Assembly (NCBI RefSeq): GCF_019683635.1
Contig: NZ_JADGIA010000002.1
Location: forward strand, 1 to 64,000
DNA from: Thermogemmatispora sp.
Lineage (GTDB): Bacteria > Chloroflexota > Ktedonobacteria > Ktedonobacterales > Ktedonobacteraceae
Reading direction: 5' to 3'
Length of the DNA: 64,000 nucleotides
Below the pieces are notes generated by a model, which saw nothing but the letters and a program-made list of their open reading frames with translations, did not search any database and was not told the DNA's origin. How positions within the stretch are numbered: the stretch's first letter is position 1; every line of letters begins with the position of its first letter. This document shows, one piece after another, positions 18,802 to 27,433 of the stretch. The position numbers and the translations under genes are program-made.

Positions 18802-19605
18802 ATGACAACTACCCCGGCGCGTACTGCCATTATTGCTGGTAATTGGAAAATGCACTATGGCCCGCGCATGGCTTCTAGCTTTGCGCTGGAGATCACGCCA
18901 GCTTTGGGCAGGTTGCTGAACGAGTATCCGTATTTGCTCTGCATTCTCTGCCCCCCGGCCATCTCGCTCTCGGCGGTCCGCGAGGTGCTCGACGCTCTGC
19001 TCTTCGAGCGCATTGAACTGGGCGCTCAGAATATGCATTTCGAGGAGAAGGGCGCGTTCACGGGTGAAATTTCGCCTCTGATGGTTCGCGAGCTGTGTAC
19101 GACAGTCATCCTGGGCCATTCGGAGCGCCGCACCTATTTTGGCGAGAGCGATGAGCTGGTGAACCGCAAGGCTCAGGCTGCCCTCAATCACGGCTTGCGT
19201 CCAATTGTGTGTGTGGGCGAGCGCCTGGAGGAACATGAAGCTGGACAAACAGAGGCTGTGATCCGGTCGCAGGTGCAGAAGAGCCTGGCAAATTTCCGTA
19301 GCGAGCGGGCCTGTGATGTGGTGATCGCTTACGAACCGGTGTGGGCGATTGGCACTGGTAAGGCTTGCCCCGGCGAAGATGCTCAGCGGACCATCCACCT
19401 GATCCGCGAGCTGTATGCCGATATGTATGGCAGCGAGACGGCTAACGCTGTGCGCATCCTCTATGGGGGAAGCGTGACTTCGGCCAATATCGCCGAGTAC
19501 GTGGCTCAGACCGATATTGATGGGGCGCTCGTCGGCGGCGCCAGCCTCAAGTCCGACTTTGTGGAAATTGTGCGCAAAAGTATTGAGGTGCTGAGACAGT
19601 CCTGA
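18802..19605 (+). CDS. tpiA: Triosephosphate isomerase
   Basis: 267 residues, interconverting dihydroxyacetone phosphate and glyceraldehyde-3-phosphate. GNWKMH (catalytic Lys16), the electrophilic His in ILGHSERR, the catalytic Glu in AYEPVWAIGTGK, and the phosphate-binding ILYGGSV and GALVGGASL are intact. The start has GGTGAGG upstream and is 17 bases after pgk, ending the glycolytic operon. Confidence 0.97.
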   Translation: MTTTPARTAIIAGNWKMHYGPRMASSFALEITPALGRLLNEYPYLLCILCPPAISLSAVREVLDALLFERIELGAQNMHFEEKGAFTGEISPLMVRELCTTVILGHSERRTYFGESDELVNRKAQAALNHGLRPIVCVGERLEEHEAGQTEAVIRSQVQKSLANFRSERACDVVIAYEPVWAIGTGKACPGEDAQRTIHLIRELYADMYGSETANAVRILYGGSVTSANIAEYVAQTDIDGALVGGASLKSDFVEIVRKSIEVLRQS

Positions 19606-19667
19606 TGCCCCCTGGGCTGTCCCTGGCGAGCTGACTTGCTCCTGGCCTGACAGTAAAAACGATGGGT

Positions 19668-19724
19668 GCTCCTCTCTGTTCCTGCTCCCCTGACTGACCA
19701 GGCTGTGGCAGAGAGGAGCCTTTT
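19668..19724 (+). terminator. Terminator after tpiA
   Basis: GCTCCTCTCTG pairs perfectly with CAGAGAGGAGC (11 bp) around a loop of about 30 bases, followed by CTTTTGT. It lies about 60 bases after the tpiA stop. Confidence 0.6.
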
Positions 19725-19833
19725 GTCCTCTCCTGCGGGTTCTTTGCCTCGAATGGGATTGTCCTCCGTGTCGCTTGGTAAGTTCGGCTATCTCTCGGCC
19801 CTCGTGCTGAGACTCCGCTTAGACTGTCAAGAT

Positions 19834-19873
19834 ACTGTTACAGTTTAACTGTTGCAGTTAGCACTGCTATCGT
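19834..19873 (+). promoter_or_regulatory. Promoter with tandem dyads upstream of DUF5680 gene
   Basis: Two related inverted repeats in tandem, ACTGT-T-ACAGT (19834-19844) and AACTG-TTG-CAGTT (19847-19859), flank and cover a TTAACT -35-like hexamer; a TGn-extended -10 (TGCTATCGT, 19865-19873) follows. The arrangement resembles a two-site operator. Predicted start near 19880, 30 bases before the gene. Confidence 0.55.
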
Positions 19874-19909
19874 GTCTGTTCCTACTTTGGACAAGAGGAG
19901 GTCCGCTTG

Positions 19910-20392
19910 ATGGTAGAGTTTGAGAAAGGGGATTTCCTGGCTTTTCTTCTGGAGGCAAAACGTCATACTTATGCCGCTCTGGGAGATGCGGCCTCAGTGA
20001 GGCCATTGCTTCCTGGTTCTCGACAGTTGGAGTGGCGTGATAGGGCCTGGCACTATCGCGATATTTACTTTGGTATGGCCTTCTTTGCTGGACAGGAAGT
20101 AGTTTCCTGGCGGGCGCAACCGGTTTGGTCAATGGTCTATGCCGGTGGGGTGACAGAGGAGCTTGGAGGCCAGGCGGAGAAAATGGTCACTCTCTACGCA
20201 TTTTTACGCCGCGCATTGCGTCAGGTGTCGGCAGAGCTGCCGTTTCGCGGTCCTGCTTGCTGGGAAGAGCAGGATTGGCGCTATATCAACCGTGTAGAGG
20301 GTACCCTGGAGGTTTTTCAGGGAGAAGAAGAGATTACTGCTGCCGGGACGGTGCTCTATCGCCTGCGTTACTGTGGGGGCTTTTTGCGCTAG
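19910..20392 (+). CDS. DUF5680 domain protein
   Basis: 160 residues; GAGGAGG precedes both TTG 19907 and ATG 19910. The sequence fits the DUF5680 pattern: FLLEAKRHTYAA near the start, the YRDIYFGMAFFAGQEVVS strand pair, then PVWSMVYAGGV, and a C-terminal RLRYCGGFL. This domain is often attached to or encoded beside XRE/HTH regulators, with unknown biochemical role; no HTH is fused here. The operator-like dyads upstream suggest tight control. Confidence 0.75.
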   Translation: MVEFEKGDFLAFLLEAKRHTYAALGDAASVRPLLPGSRQLEWRDRAWHYRDIYFGMAFFAGQEVVSWRAQPVWSMVYAGGVTEELGGQAEKMVTLYAFLRRALRQVSAELPFRGPACWEEQDWRYINRVEGTLEVFQGEEEITAAGTVLYRLRYCGGFLR

Positions 20393-20568
20393 GCTCTGCG
20401 CTGGCTCCCTGATTCCTGGCTCTGAGGCGCCACAACGGCGATGCCAGCATCGGGGACGGACGAGCGGGGCCAACCAGGCCGGGATGCCGGGAGATGGCGG
20501 CTTTTGCTTCGCTCCCTTTGCTGGTTCTGCCTCGCTCGTCTCTGATCTGGCGGCGCTGGGCTGCGGGC

Positions 20569-21990
20569 TTAGCCTGCGACAGGCCCGGCTTCTAGACCTG
20601 GCTGCGTCATGCGCTCCGGATTCAGAATGCGTGCCAGTTCTTCTTCGCTCAGCTGCGTGCGCTCGCGGGCAACCTCGCGCACTGTGCGCCCGGTGCGATG
20701 GGCCTCCTTGGCGATCTCCGCGGCGGCGTCATAGCCAATGATGGGGGCCAGTGCTGTGCAAATCGCCAGTCCGCGCTCGACCATCTCTGGCCCCTTCTCG
20801 GTGGCCTTAATGCCGCGCAGGCATTGCTCTGTGAAATTCCGCACGGCGGCGCTGAGCAGGCTGATCGACTGCAGGAGGTTATAGGCCGTCACCGGCATCA
20901 TCACATTGATCTCGAAGTTGCCCGACTGACCGGCCACTGTGATGGTGGTATGGTTGCCCATCACCTGGGCGCAGACCATACACAGCGACTCGGCGATCAC
21001 TGGGTTGACTTTGCCGGGCATGATGGAACTGCCGGGTTGGACGGCAGGTAGCTCAATCTCGCCGAAGCCAGCGCGTGGCCCCGATCCCATCCAGCGGATA
21101 TCGTTGGCAATCTTCATCAGGCTCACTGCCAGGGTGTTGAGCGCGCCGCTGGCCTCAACAGCGTTATCCAGCGTGCTCTGAGCCTGGAAATGATTGCTGG
21201 TCTCGCGCACGGTCACCCCGTTCATTTCAGAGAGTCGGCGGCAGACACGGGCGGCAAACTCAGGATGGGTGTTGATGCCTGTGCCGACCGCGGTGCCTCC
21301 GAGCGCGACCTCGGAGAGTTCGTTTTCTGCGTGCCGCAGGCGGGCAATACCGCGCTCGATCTGACCGGCATAGCCGAGAAACTCCTGTCCCAGGCGGATG
21401 GGCGTGGCGTCCTGCAGATGAGTACGCCCGGTCTTGATGATGGGCCAGAAGGCTTCGGCTTTTTCTTGCAGCACGCGCTGCATCTCCTCTAGAGCAGGGA
21501 TCAGCTCTTTGTCGATACTCACCAGGGCGGAGAGATGAATAGCTGTGGGGATAACGTCGTTGGAGGATTGCCCGAAGTTCACGTGATCGTTGGGGTGAAC
21601 CAGTCGCGAACCACGCGCTCCTCCTAGCAGCTCGCTGGCCCGGTTGGCAATGACCTCATTGGCGTTCATGTTCGTCGAGGTTCCCGAGCCGGTCTGGAAG
21701 ATATCGACTACGAAGTGCTCGTCGAGTTTGCCGTCGATGACCTCCTGGGCCGCCTGAACAATGGCGGCTGCAATGCGTTCGTCAAGCAGGCCCAGCTCGG
21801 CATTGGTCTGCGCAGCTGCTTGTTTGATCTGGCCTAGAGCACGGATAAAAGCACGCGGGAAGCGGAGATCGCTGATGGGGAAGTTGAGAACGGCGCGCTG
21901 GGTACTGGCTCCGTAATAGGCGTTCGCTGGGACGCGCATCTCTCCCATGGAGTCGCGTTCAATGCGCGTTTCTTCTGCCAGGCTGCTCAC
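20569..21990 (-). CDS. fumC: Fumarate hydratase class II
   Basis: 473 residues from GTG 21990, which has GGAGG five bases upstream; the ORF extension to 22200 would make it unusually long. It interconverts fumarate and malate in the TCA cycle. TRIERDSMGEMRVP, FQTGSGTSTNMNANEVIANRA, the HPNDHVNFGQSSND segment, KTGRTHLQDATP and the signature GSSIMPGKVNP are all present, with the C-terminal fumarase cap. No TCA neighbours are in the window. Confidence 0.97.
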   Translation of the reverse strand: MSSLAEETRIERDSMGEMRVPANAYYGASTQRAVLNFPISDLRFPRAFIRALGQIKQAAAQTNAELGLLDERIAAAIVQAAQEVIDGKLDEHFVVDIFQTGSGTSTNMNANEVIANRASELLGGARGSRLVHPNDHVNFGQSSNDVIPTAIHLSALVSIDKELIPALEEMQRVLQEKAEAFWPIIKTGRTHLQDATPIRLGQEFLGYAGQIERGIARLRHAENELSEVALGGTAVGTGINTHPEFAARVCRRLSEMNGVTVRETSNHFQAQSTLDNAVEASGALNTLAVSLMKIANDIRWMGSGPRAGFGEIELPAVQPGSSIMPGKVNPVIAESLCMVCAQVMGNHTTITVAGQSGNFEINVMMPVTAYNLLQSISLLSAAVRNFTEQCLRGIKATEKGPEMVERGLAICTALAPIIGYDAAAEIAKEAHRTGRTVREVARERTQLSEEELARILNPERMTQPGLEAGPVAG

Positions 21991-22217
21991 AGCATCCTCC
22001 TCGATGGAATCCTGGTCATTCTCGCTTACTAGCTCACCAGGGCTGACGACGGCCTGCTGCCTCTCTCTGGCCCTGCTCTTGAAGAACAGGGGAGACAGGC
22101 CAGGCCCAGCCCCAGGTGGCTGCCTGTCCATTATATCACTGCCTTGTGACGTGGCAGCGATGTTTGCGCTGAGCCCGCTCGCGATGGCAGCCTCTGGCAT
22201 GGCGGGCTACTCTTCGC

Positions 22218-22223
22218 TATAAT
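22218..22223 (+). promoter_or_regulatory. Candidate -10 of the DUF402 gene
   Basis: TATAAT 57 bases upstream of the DUF402 start, in the divergent gap from fumC. The -35 is poor. Confidence 0.4.
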
Positions 22224-22279
22224 GTAGTCTGAAGGCTGCGAAGCATGGATCGATTCTTTCTGTAGGATGCTCGTCAGAC

Positions 22280-22846
22280 ATGTTACTTGAAGTTGAAATA
22301 CAGAAGATGCTCGTGGATGGCAGTGAGTGGGGGGCGTGGAAAGGCTACCAGCTTCCGCTGAGTGACGAGTACGTCTCGATCTGGACACCGGTCGGTACCC
22401 CAATGCATTGGCGGCCAGGAACCTGGATTCTAGAGCGGCATTCGCTCACCTACTTCTGGCCCCATGCCTGGTATACCATTCATATCGGCTATGACCAGCA
22501 GGACGGGCACTTTGTGAGCGGCTACTGCGATGTGGTGCTGCCAACCGATCCCTATACGAGTACCTCTCAACGGCTGATCTATGTGGACCTCTATGTTGAT
22601 GTGGTGATTCGTGAGGATTTCAGCGTCTATACCAAAGACCAGGAGGTCTTCGATCGAGCCGCTCAACGCTATCCGCTGGTTGAGCAGGTGCGCCAGCGCT
22701 CATTCGAGGTACTGGCCTGGCTGGAAGAGCAGGCCAGGCAGTGGAGCGGCCCCTTCGCGGTGGTCCCGCGCCGGCTGCCGCTGGTGAACTGGGAACAGTT
22801 GAGCGTGGAGGAGATGCGTGCAGCCTGGCGCGCCGCTCTGCAGTAG
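22280..22846 (+). CDS. DUF402 domain protein (FAU-1/YgaC-like)
   Basis: 188 residues. The DUF402 core is readable: ERHSLTYFWPHAWYTIHIGYD, then GHFVSGYCDVVLP, YVDLYVDVVIRED and a late acidic DQEVFDRA. In the family these residues form a small barrel associated with nucleoside diphosphate or triphosphate hydrolysis or RNA binding. The specific activity is not deducible. A following ORF of 96 residues may be in the same transcript. Confidence 0.85.
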   Translation: MLLEVEIQKMLVDGSEWGAWKGYQLPLSDEYVSIWTPVGTPMHWRPGTWILERHSLTYFWPHAWYTIHIGYDQQDGHFVSGYCDVVLPTDPYTSTSQRLIYVDLYVDVVIREDFSVYTKDQEVFDRAAQRYPLVEQVRQRSFEVLAWLEEQARQWSGPFAVVPRRLPLVNWEQLSVEEMRAAWRAALQ

Positions 22847-22920
22847 ATAGCGCAGGCTAGCCGTTGGGTTGAGCAATGAGGTCACGAGTTGATCATGAGT
22901 GAGAAGGAAGGTGGCTGCGG

Positions 22921-23211
22921 GTGCTCCCTGATGATTTGCGCCAGGCGCTGCTGACGCATGGTGTCAGTGCCTGTGATGAGGTGGCTCTGCGCCAGACGCT
23001 GGAAACTTATGTTCCAACCTATACGCTGATCCGTCTGGCTCCCTGGCCAGCACGTCGCTGGAAATGTCGCTATCGTCTCTTAATGCGCGATCAGATCTAC
23101 GATGCGCAAAGCGTCGCAGAAGCTTATGCCCGCGGCTTGCTGGCTGTGCTTGAAGGTCGCTATCAACCGGAACCAGAAATACAATCGCCGTTGGCCACCC
23201 AAGGTGAGTGA
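22921..23211 (+). CDS. Small hypothetical protein
   Basis: 96 residues, GTG start with GAAGGAAGG upstream, 74 bases after the DUF402 gene. Arg/Trp-rich middle (RLAPWPARRWKCRYRLLMRD) and a helical C-terminal half; no family recognised. Codon pattern resembles its neighbours. It might be co-transcribed with the DUF402 gene. Confidence 0.55.
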   Translation: MLPDDLRQALLTHGVSACDEVALRQTLETYVPTYTLIRLAPWPARRWKCRYRLLMRDQIYDAQSVAEAYARGLLAVLEGRYQPEPEIQSPLATQGE

Positions 23212-23673
23212 GTCTCGGCTGCTTGCGGCTCTGCAGGTGCCGGGTCTGGCTGGCTCACCGGAGAGAGCACTGGCTTGCCGAAGCCAGCCGTCTGCTTCAG
23301 CAGCCTCTCCGCCCAAAAGGCGGGTAAGCGCCCGGGCAGTGTTCCCTGGCCGGGCTTCAATCGTTTAGAAACAGTGAGCGGCGTTCCGCCTCTCTGGCGC
23401 CTTGACCGCCCGATCTGGCTGCCTGCTACTCAATTGATGGGACCTTATGTATACTGGCGATAAGAGGGGTGGCAAGGAGCTTTCGTCTGGCTGGCTCAAC
23501 TGTGGGCTAAGTCGAGAGGCGGTCAGTTGAGCAGAGAGCTGCAGAGCGGTAGAACAGAGTCCACGCCTGACGTTCCTCTGTAGCTCTAGTGGTCGGCTGC
23601 CTGCTTGCTCCAGGGGCGGACGTGGTTAGCACCAGAGCAAACCTAGCTGAATGTAGAGAAAGAGGTGTTCTGT
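23212..23673 (+). other. Intergenic region before panD
   Basis: About 460 bases with no convincing gene or clear promoter; a TATACT at 23450 lacks a well-spaced -35. Confidence 0.4.
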
Positions 23674-24096
23674 ATGCTGCGTACGATGTGCAAATCAAAG
23701 ATCCATCGTGCCACAGTCACGATGGCCGATCTCAACTATGTCGGTAGCATCACTATTGATCAGGATCTATTGGAAGCTGCTAACATCTATCCTTATGAAA
23801 AGGTTCAGGTTGTCAATGTGACCAATGGCTCGCGTCTGGAGACCTATGCTATTCCCGGTGAGCGTGGCTCGGGGGTCATCTGCTTGAACGGCGCGGCTGC
23901 TCGCCTGAATGCCGTCGGCGATATTGTGATCGTGATGAGCTATGCGCACTTTACCGAGGAAGAGATCCGCTCGCTCAAGCCGCGCGTTGTCCTTGTCAAT
24001 GAGCAGAACCAGATTACCGAGTTGCGCGAAGTTCCTCTGATCGAGCTGCTGCCCGAGACCGTGGCCGAAGAGACCTACGCGGAGGCCACTCGCTAA
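23674..24096 (+). CDS. panD: Aspartate 1-decarboxylase proenzyme
   Basis: 140 residues from ATG 23674 (AGAGGTG upstream). It makes beta-alanine for pantothenate. The self-cleavage site is Gly24-Ser25 in YVGSITID, the same position as in E. coli PanD, giving the pyruvoyl group; [12 protein letters not shown] and [17 protein letters not shown] are conserved substrate and tetramer segments. Slightly longer C-terminal acidic tail. coaX, also in coenzyme A synthesis, is 18 kb away. Confidence 0.96.
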   Translation: MLRTMCKSKIHRATVTMADLNYVGSITIDQDLLEAANIYPYEKVQVVNVTNGSRLETYAIPGERGSGVICLNGAAARLNAVGDIVIVMSYAHFTEEEIRSLKPRVVLVNEQNQITELREVPLIELLPETVAEETYAEATR

Positions 24097-24105
24097 ACGC
24101 AGCGC

Positions 24106-24146
24106 AGTAATTCATCTCATGTAACCGCCCGGTTACATGAATTACT
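24106..24146 (+). terminator. Long hairpin after panD
   Basis: AGTAATTCAT pairs with ATGAATTACT, and inside it CATGTAACC pairs with GGTTACATG around GCCC; the two pairings share bases, leaving a small bulge. It lies directly after the panD stop. No T-run, so a terminator or an operator-like dyad. Confidence 0.45.
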
Positions 24147-24390
24147 GCTTACCTGGAGTCTATCGAACGTTTGTAAGATTTCCCCTCGCGCTATCAGCCC
24201 TCTCCAAGATCCCAGCTGTTTCGACCCCTTGTTCCGCTATTTATCGTGGGCACAACCCTGCTGTCCCCCTCTCAGTGCTGCCCGCTTCCTGGCTGATCGG
24301 CTTCGTATAGACTCAGCGTGCCCGGGCTGATCTGTGCCTGCTCTGTGGCTCAGGCGCGCCAGAAGTGCGCGTAAGCTGCCGACTACTACA

Positions 24391-24419
24391 TTGCGGCATC
24401 CTCAGCGACGTGCTATAGT
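24391..24419 (+). promoter_or_regulatory. recX promoter, apparently leaderless
   Basis: TTGCGG, 17 bases, TATAGT with TGn extension (TGCTATAGT). The predicted start site coincides with the recX ATG at 24426, and no Shine-Dalgarno is visible. Confidence 0.6.
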
Positions 24420-24425
24420 AGATCT

Positions 24426-25109
24426 ATGCAGATTACCGCAATAGAGCCACAGGCGAATAAAAACGAGCAGGTGAACCTCTTTGTCGACGGTCAGCGTCTG
24501 CTTACGGTCAATATCCTGGTAGTCGAGCGCCTGGGTCTGGCTGTTGGTCAGGAGTTAAGCCCGGAGCTGCTGGCCCGGCTCCGACGAGAGGCTGCCTTAC
24601 AGCAGGCCCTCGATCGGGCCTTAAACTATCTCTCTTTTCGTCCGCGCAGTCGCCAGGAAGTGCACCGCTACTTGCGGAGGAGAGGAGTCGCTCCCGATCT
24701 GATCGAGGCGGTGCTGGAGCGGCTCACTGAGCTGGGTTTAGTCGACGATCGAGCCTTCGCGACCTTCTGGGTAGAATCACGCGAGCGTTTTCATCCCGAG
24801 GGAGCCAGAGCCTTGCAGAGCGAGCTGCGAGCACGGGGTGTAGCGCCCGAAATTGCCGCCGAGGTAGTGAGTCAGGAGGATGACGAAGAGCGAGCCTTAC
24901 AGGCTGGACGCAAGAAGGTGCAAGTGCTCTTGCGCGGCGGGGCCGCTAAGAACTATGAGACCTTTCGCAATCAACTGGGGGCCTTTCTTCTGCGCCGGGG
25001 TTTCAGCTACGAGACGGCCAAGCGGGTCGTCCGCCAGCTCTGGCATGAGAGCCGTGCCAGTGCCGCGGACGTCGACCCCGCTGATCCCGCTGATGAGCCT
25101 ATGGATTAG
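24426..25109 (+). CDS. recX: Regulatory protein RecX
   Basis: 227 residues. RecX binds RecA filaments and limits recombinase activity. Three-helix RecX repeats are visible: ALDRALNYLSFRPRSRQEVHRYLRRRGV, then IEAVLERLTELGLVDDRAFATFWVESR, then the GAFLLRRGFSYETAKRVVR repeat. An N-terminal strand region of about 50 residues is common in Chloroflexi and Firmicutes members. recA is not in the window. Its end overlaps the convergent kinase gene by 11 bases. Confidence 0.9.
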   Translation: MQITAIEPQANKNEQVNLFVDGQRLLTVNILVVERLGLAVGQELSPELLARLRREAALQQALDRALNYLSFRPRSRQEVHRYLRRRGVAPDLIEAVLERLTELGLVDDRAFATFWVESRERFHPEGARALQSELRARGVAPEIAAEVVSQEDDEERALQAGRKKVQVLLRGGAAKNYETFRNQLGAFLLRRGFSYETAKRVVRQLWHESRASAADVDPADPADEPMD

Positions 25110-27291
25110 AGGAGGCTCGGACCGTTGGCGAAACTGTGGCTGTGGCCGTCGCCGTCGCCGAGCCAGAACCACTGGCCGAGGGCAGCTGGACATTCGGCAG
25201 GTTCGTGGGATTCACCGGAATGATCTGGATGCGCTGTGGATCATCAGGCAGCACGTCATTGTTACCACCGGCAAGATGGATGCTGACCGAAGCTGGATCG
25301 ACGCCCGGCAGCTTCTGCAGATAAGTGCGTGCCTGACCGACCTTCAAGCCTTTGATATGGCTCTTCATGTTCTCCAACTCATCCTGGGAGAAAAGGTATT
25401 GCGCTAAGGCGGCGGCGGGCACCTTGAGCGTAGCGGTCCCCTGGTTATCGACGCTCTGCACCCTCACTTTGCCGATCTGCGTGCTCTTCAGCTGGGCATG
25501 GGCACCCAGTTGCTGCTGAGCCTGTTGCCCCAGCAGTTGCAACACGAGCGAGCGCACATCTCCCAGGAGAAAGTACTCGACGCTGCCCTGCTCGGTCAGG
25601 GTGACAGTCACTGTACTGCTTTCGACCCCAATGGGTGGATCGGTCTTCTCGTCCACATCGGAGAAGACGATGTCTCCCACCTGCTGTGCATTTTGCTGCT
25701 GGAGCTGACGCTGCAGATCTTGCGAGATCTGGTTGACCAGCACCTGCTTCGCCTGGTTGGCCAGTCTGATCTGATCGACGATATCAACCGATTGTTTGCA
25801 GTCGAGGACCAGTAAGGTGCACTTACGACCCGTGGTGGCACCCTGCTGAGAAAGCGTCTTGCTTTCGCTGAGCACTCTAGCCGGGACAGTTTGGCCAGCG
25901 GGGTCAACCTGTTTGGCCTTGAGGCTGGCGGTGATCGTAAAGACCTGAGAGAGTGCGGCGGTGCGAGGTGTGATATTAATCGCGGCAGTCGACAGGCCGG
26001 GCGCCTCCAGAAAGAGCAGGCCGCCGATGAGCAAGAGCACCAGGGCGATGGTCACAAAGATTAGGGCCAGCAAAGGATTCTTGCGCCGGCGAGGGGGACG
26101 ATTGCCAAACCTGCCGCTTGGACCGCTGGTACCGCCAAGGACTTCACGTCCCAGATCCATCGTCGGCGCGTCGTAGTCCTCCTGCGCAAAGCCCCCCTGT
26201 CCTGAGATGGCAAAGGGAGGTCGCCCCGTGGAGCGGAGCGGTGGCCGTGCAGGAGAAGTATAGGAAGACTGGTCGGAGGCATCTTCGGAACGCTGCAAGG
26301 TCATCACCTCGGGAGGAGTGTGGCCCGGCGAGGCCGGTGGTCGGGAGGCGGCACGCTGGGCGGCTGCTGCTTGTTGACGTGGAACAGGTTGGGCAGTCGC
26401 CTGCTGAGCTGATTGGGGGCGCTTGCCATCCAGTTCTGCTGCTATGACTGCCCCATAGGCCTGCTCGAAGGCTGCCAGCAGCTCCTCGGCGCTGCTGAAG
26501 CGCTCTTCGGGACGCTCGGCGGTTGCGTGTTCTACAACGTAGGCCAGCGGCTTGGGGAGTTGGACGCGTGGCTGCTCCTGCGAGGGTAGCTGACCAGTGA
26601 GCATCTGATAGAGAATGACGCCGAGAGAATAGATGTCGTTACTGACAGCTGCGACACCCTGCAGACGCTCGGGAGCCATGTAGGCCAGCGTGCCTACCTC
26701 GTTGCCGGGCAGGGTCAAAGGCGCGTCGGCATGCTGCCCCTGGATCGTGGCAATGCCGAAATCGATGAGGCGCACGTAGACCTTGCCATCGTTGTTGCGA
26801 TCCAACAGGACATTGCTCGGCTTCAGATCACGATGAATGACGCCCCGTCGGTGGATGTAGGCCACGGCTTGCACCAGAGCAGTGAAAAGCGAGTAGACCT
26901 CGGATAACGGAAGAGGGCCATGCTGGAGGCGCTGGGCCAGTGTTCCCCCTTCGATATAAGGGGTGACGAAGAACAGTCGTCCCTGCTCCTCGCCAAACTC
27001 GATCAGCGGGAGAATATGCTCATGCTTCAGGTGGGCATTCACCTCGGCCTCGCGTAGAAAGCGCTGGCGCGCGATCGGATCATGCACCAGATCGGGGCGC
27101 ATGATCTTGATGGCTACCTCACGGCCAAAGGCGGTGCGCTGGCGGGCCAGGTAGACCTCGCCCATGCCGCCCACGTCTATGCGACGCACCAATTCATAGT
27201 TGCCGAAGCGCCGTCGATTGCTACTACTTTGCTGGCTTCTCTGAGCGCCATTCTCTGGCTCTGGCATAGGAAGACCGAGTTGCTCCCTCAT
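25099..27291 (-). CDS. Receptor-like Ser/Thr protein kinase (PknB-type) with ectodomain
   Basis: About 730 residues from ATG 27291; the ORF upstream to 27516 lacks a ribosome site. The N-terminal kinase domain has the Gly loop (IDVGGMGEVYLA), VAIKIM lysine, catalytic HRDLKPSNV, DFG (LIDFGIA) and APE (YMAPERL), so it is active. A Pro/Gln-rich linker leads to a single membrane helix (LLALIFVTIALVLLLIGGLLFL). The outer part of about 300 residues has strand-rich sequence with a Cys pair (GRKCTLLVLDCKQ) and ends in a Ser/Ala/Thr repeat. No PASTA repeats. The ligand is unknown. It follows the PrsW-like gene on the same strand. Confidence 0.9.
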   Translation of the reverse strand: MREQLGLPMPEPENGAQRSQQSSSNRRRFGNYELVRRIDVGGMGEVYLARQRTAFGREVAIKIMRPDLVHDPIARQRFLREAEVNAHLKHEHILPLIEFGEEQGRLFFVTPYIEGGTLAQRLQHGPLPLSEVYSLFTALVQAVAYIHRRGVIHRDLKPSNVLLDRNNDGKVYVRLIDFGIATIQGQHADAPLTLPGNEVGTLAYMAPERLQGVAAVSNDIYSLGVILYQMLTGQLPSQEQPRVQLPKPLAYVVEHATAERPEERFSSAEELLAAFEQAYGAVIAAELDGKRPQSAQQATAQPVPRQQAAAAQRAASRPPASPGHTPPEVMTLQRSEDASDQSSYTSPARPPLRSTGRPPFAISGQGGFAQEDYDAPTMDLGREVLGGTSGPSGRFGNRPPRRRKNPLLALIFVTIALVLLLIGGLLFLEAPGLSTAAINITPRTAALSQVFTITASLKAKQVDPAGQTVPARVLSESKTLSQQGATTGRKCTLLVLDCKQSVDIVDQIRLANQAKQVLVNQISQDLQRQLQQQNAQQVGDIVFSDVDEKTDPPIGVESSTVTVTLTEQGSVEYFLLGDVRSLVLQLLGQQAQQQLGAHAQLKSTQIGKVRVQSVDNQGTATLKVPAAALAQYLFSQDELENMKSHIKGLKVGQARTYLQKLPGVDPASVSIHLAGGNNDVLPDDPQRIQIIPVNPTNLPNVQLPSASGSGSATATATATVSPTVRASSNP

Positions 27292-27433
27292 CTCCCACTC
27301 CCCTGGCCGCCGCTCCCTGTCTCTATACAGAGAGACGTGCATCCAAGCTAAAACGTACACAGAACGTGGCAGGCATCGCCAGGCATCGCACGCCGTGCGG
27401 TGAGGATGGCTGCAATGCCTGCCTCTGCCGGTA

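Noticed and set aside
21579-21590. TTCACGTGATCG in fumC as a fifth parS site
   Set aside because: Only the core half matches; several mismatches and it lies inside coding sequence conserved for protein reasons.
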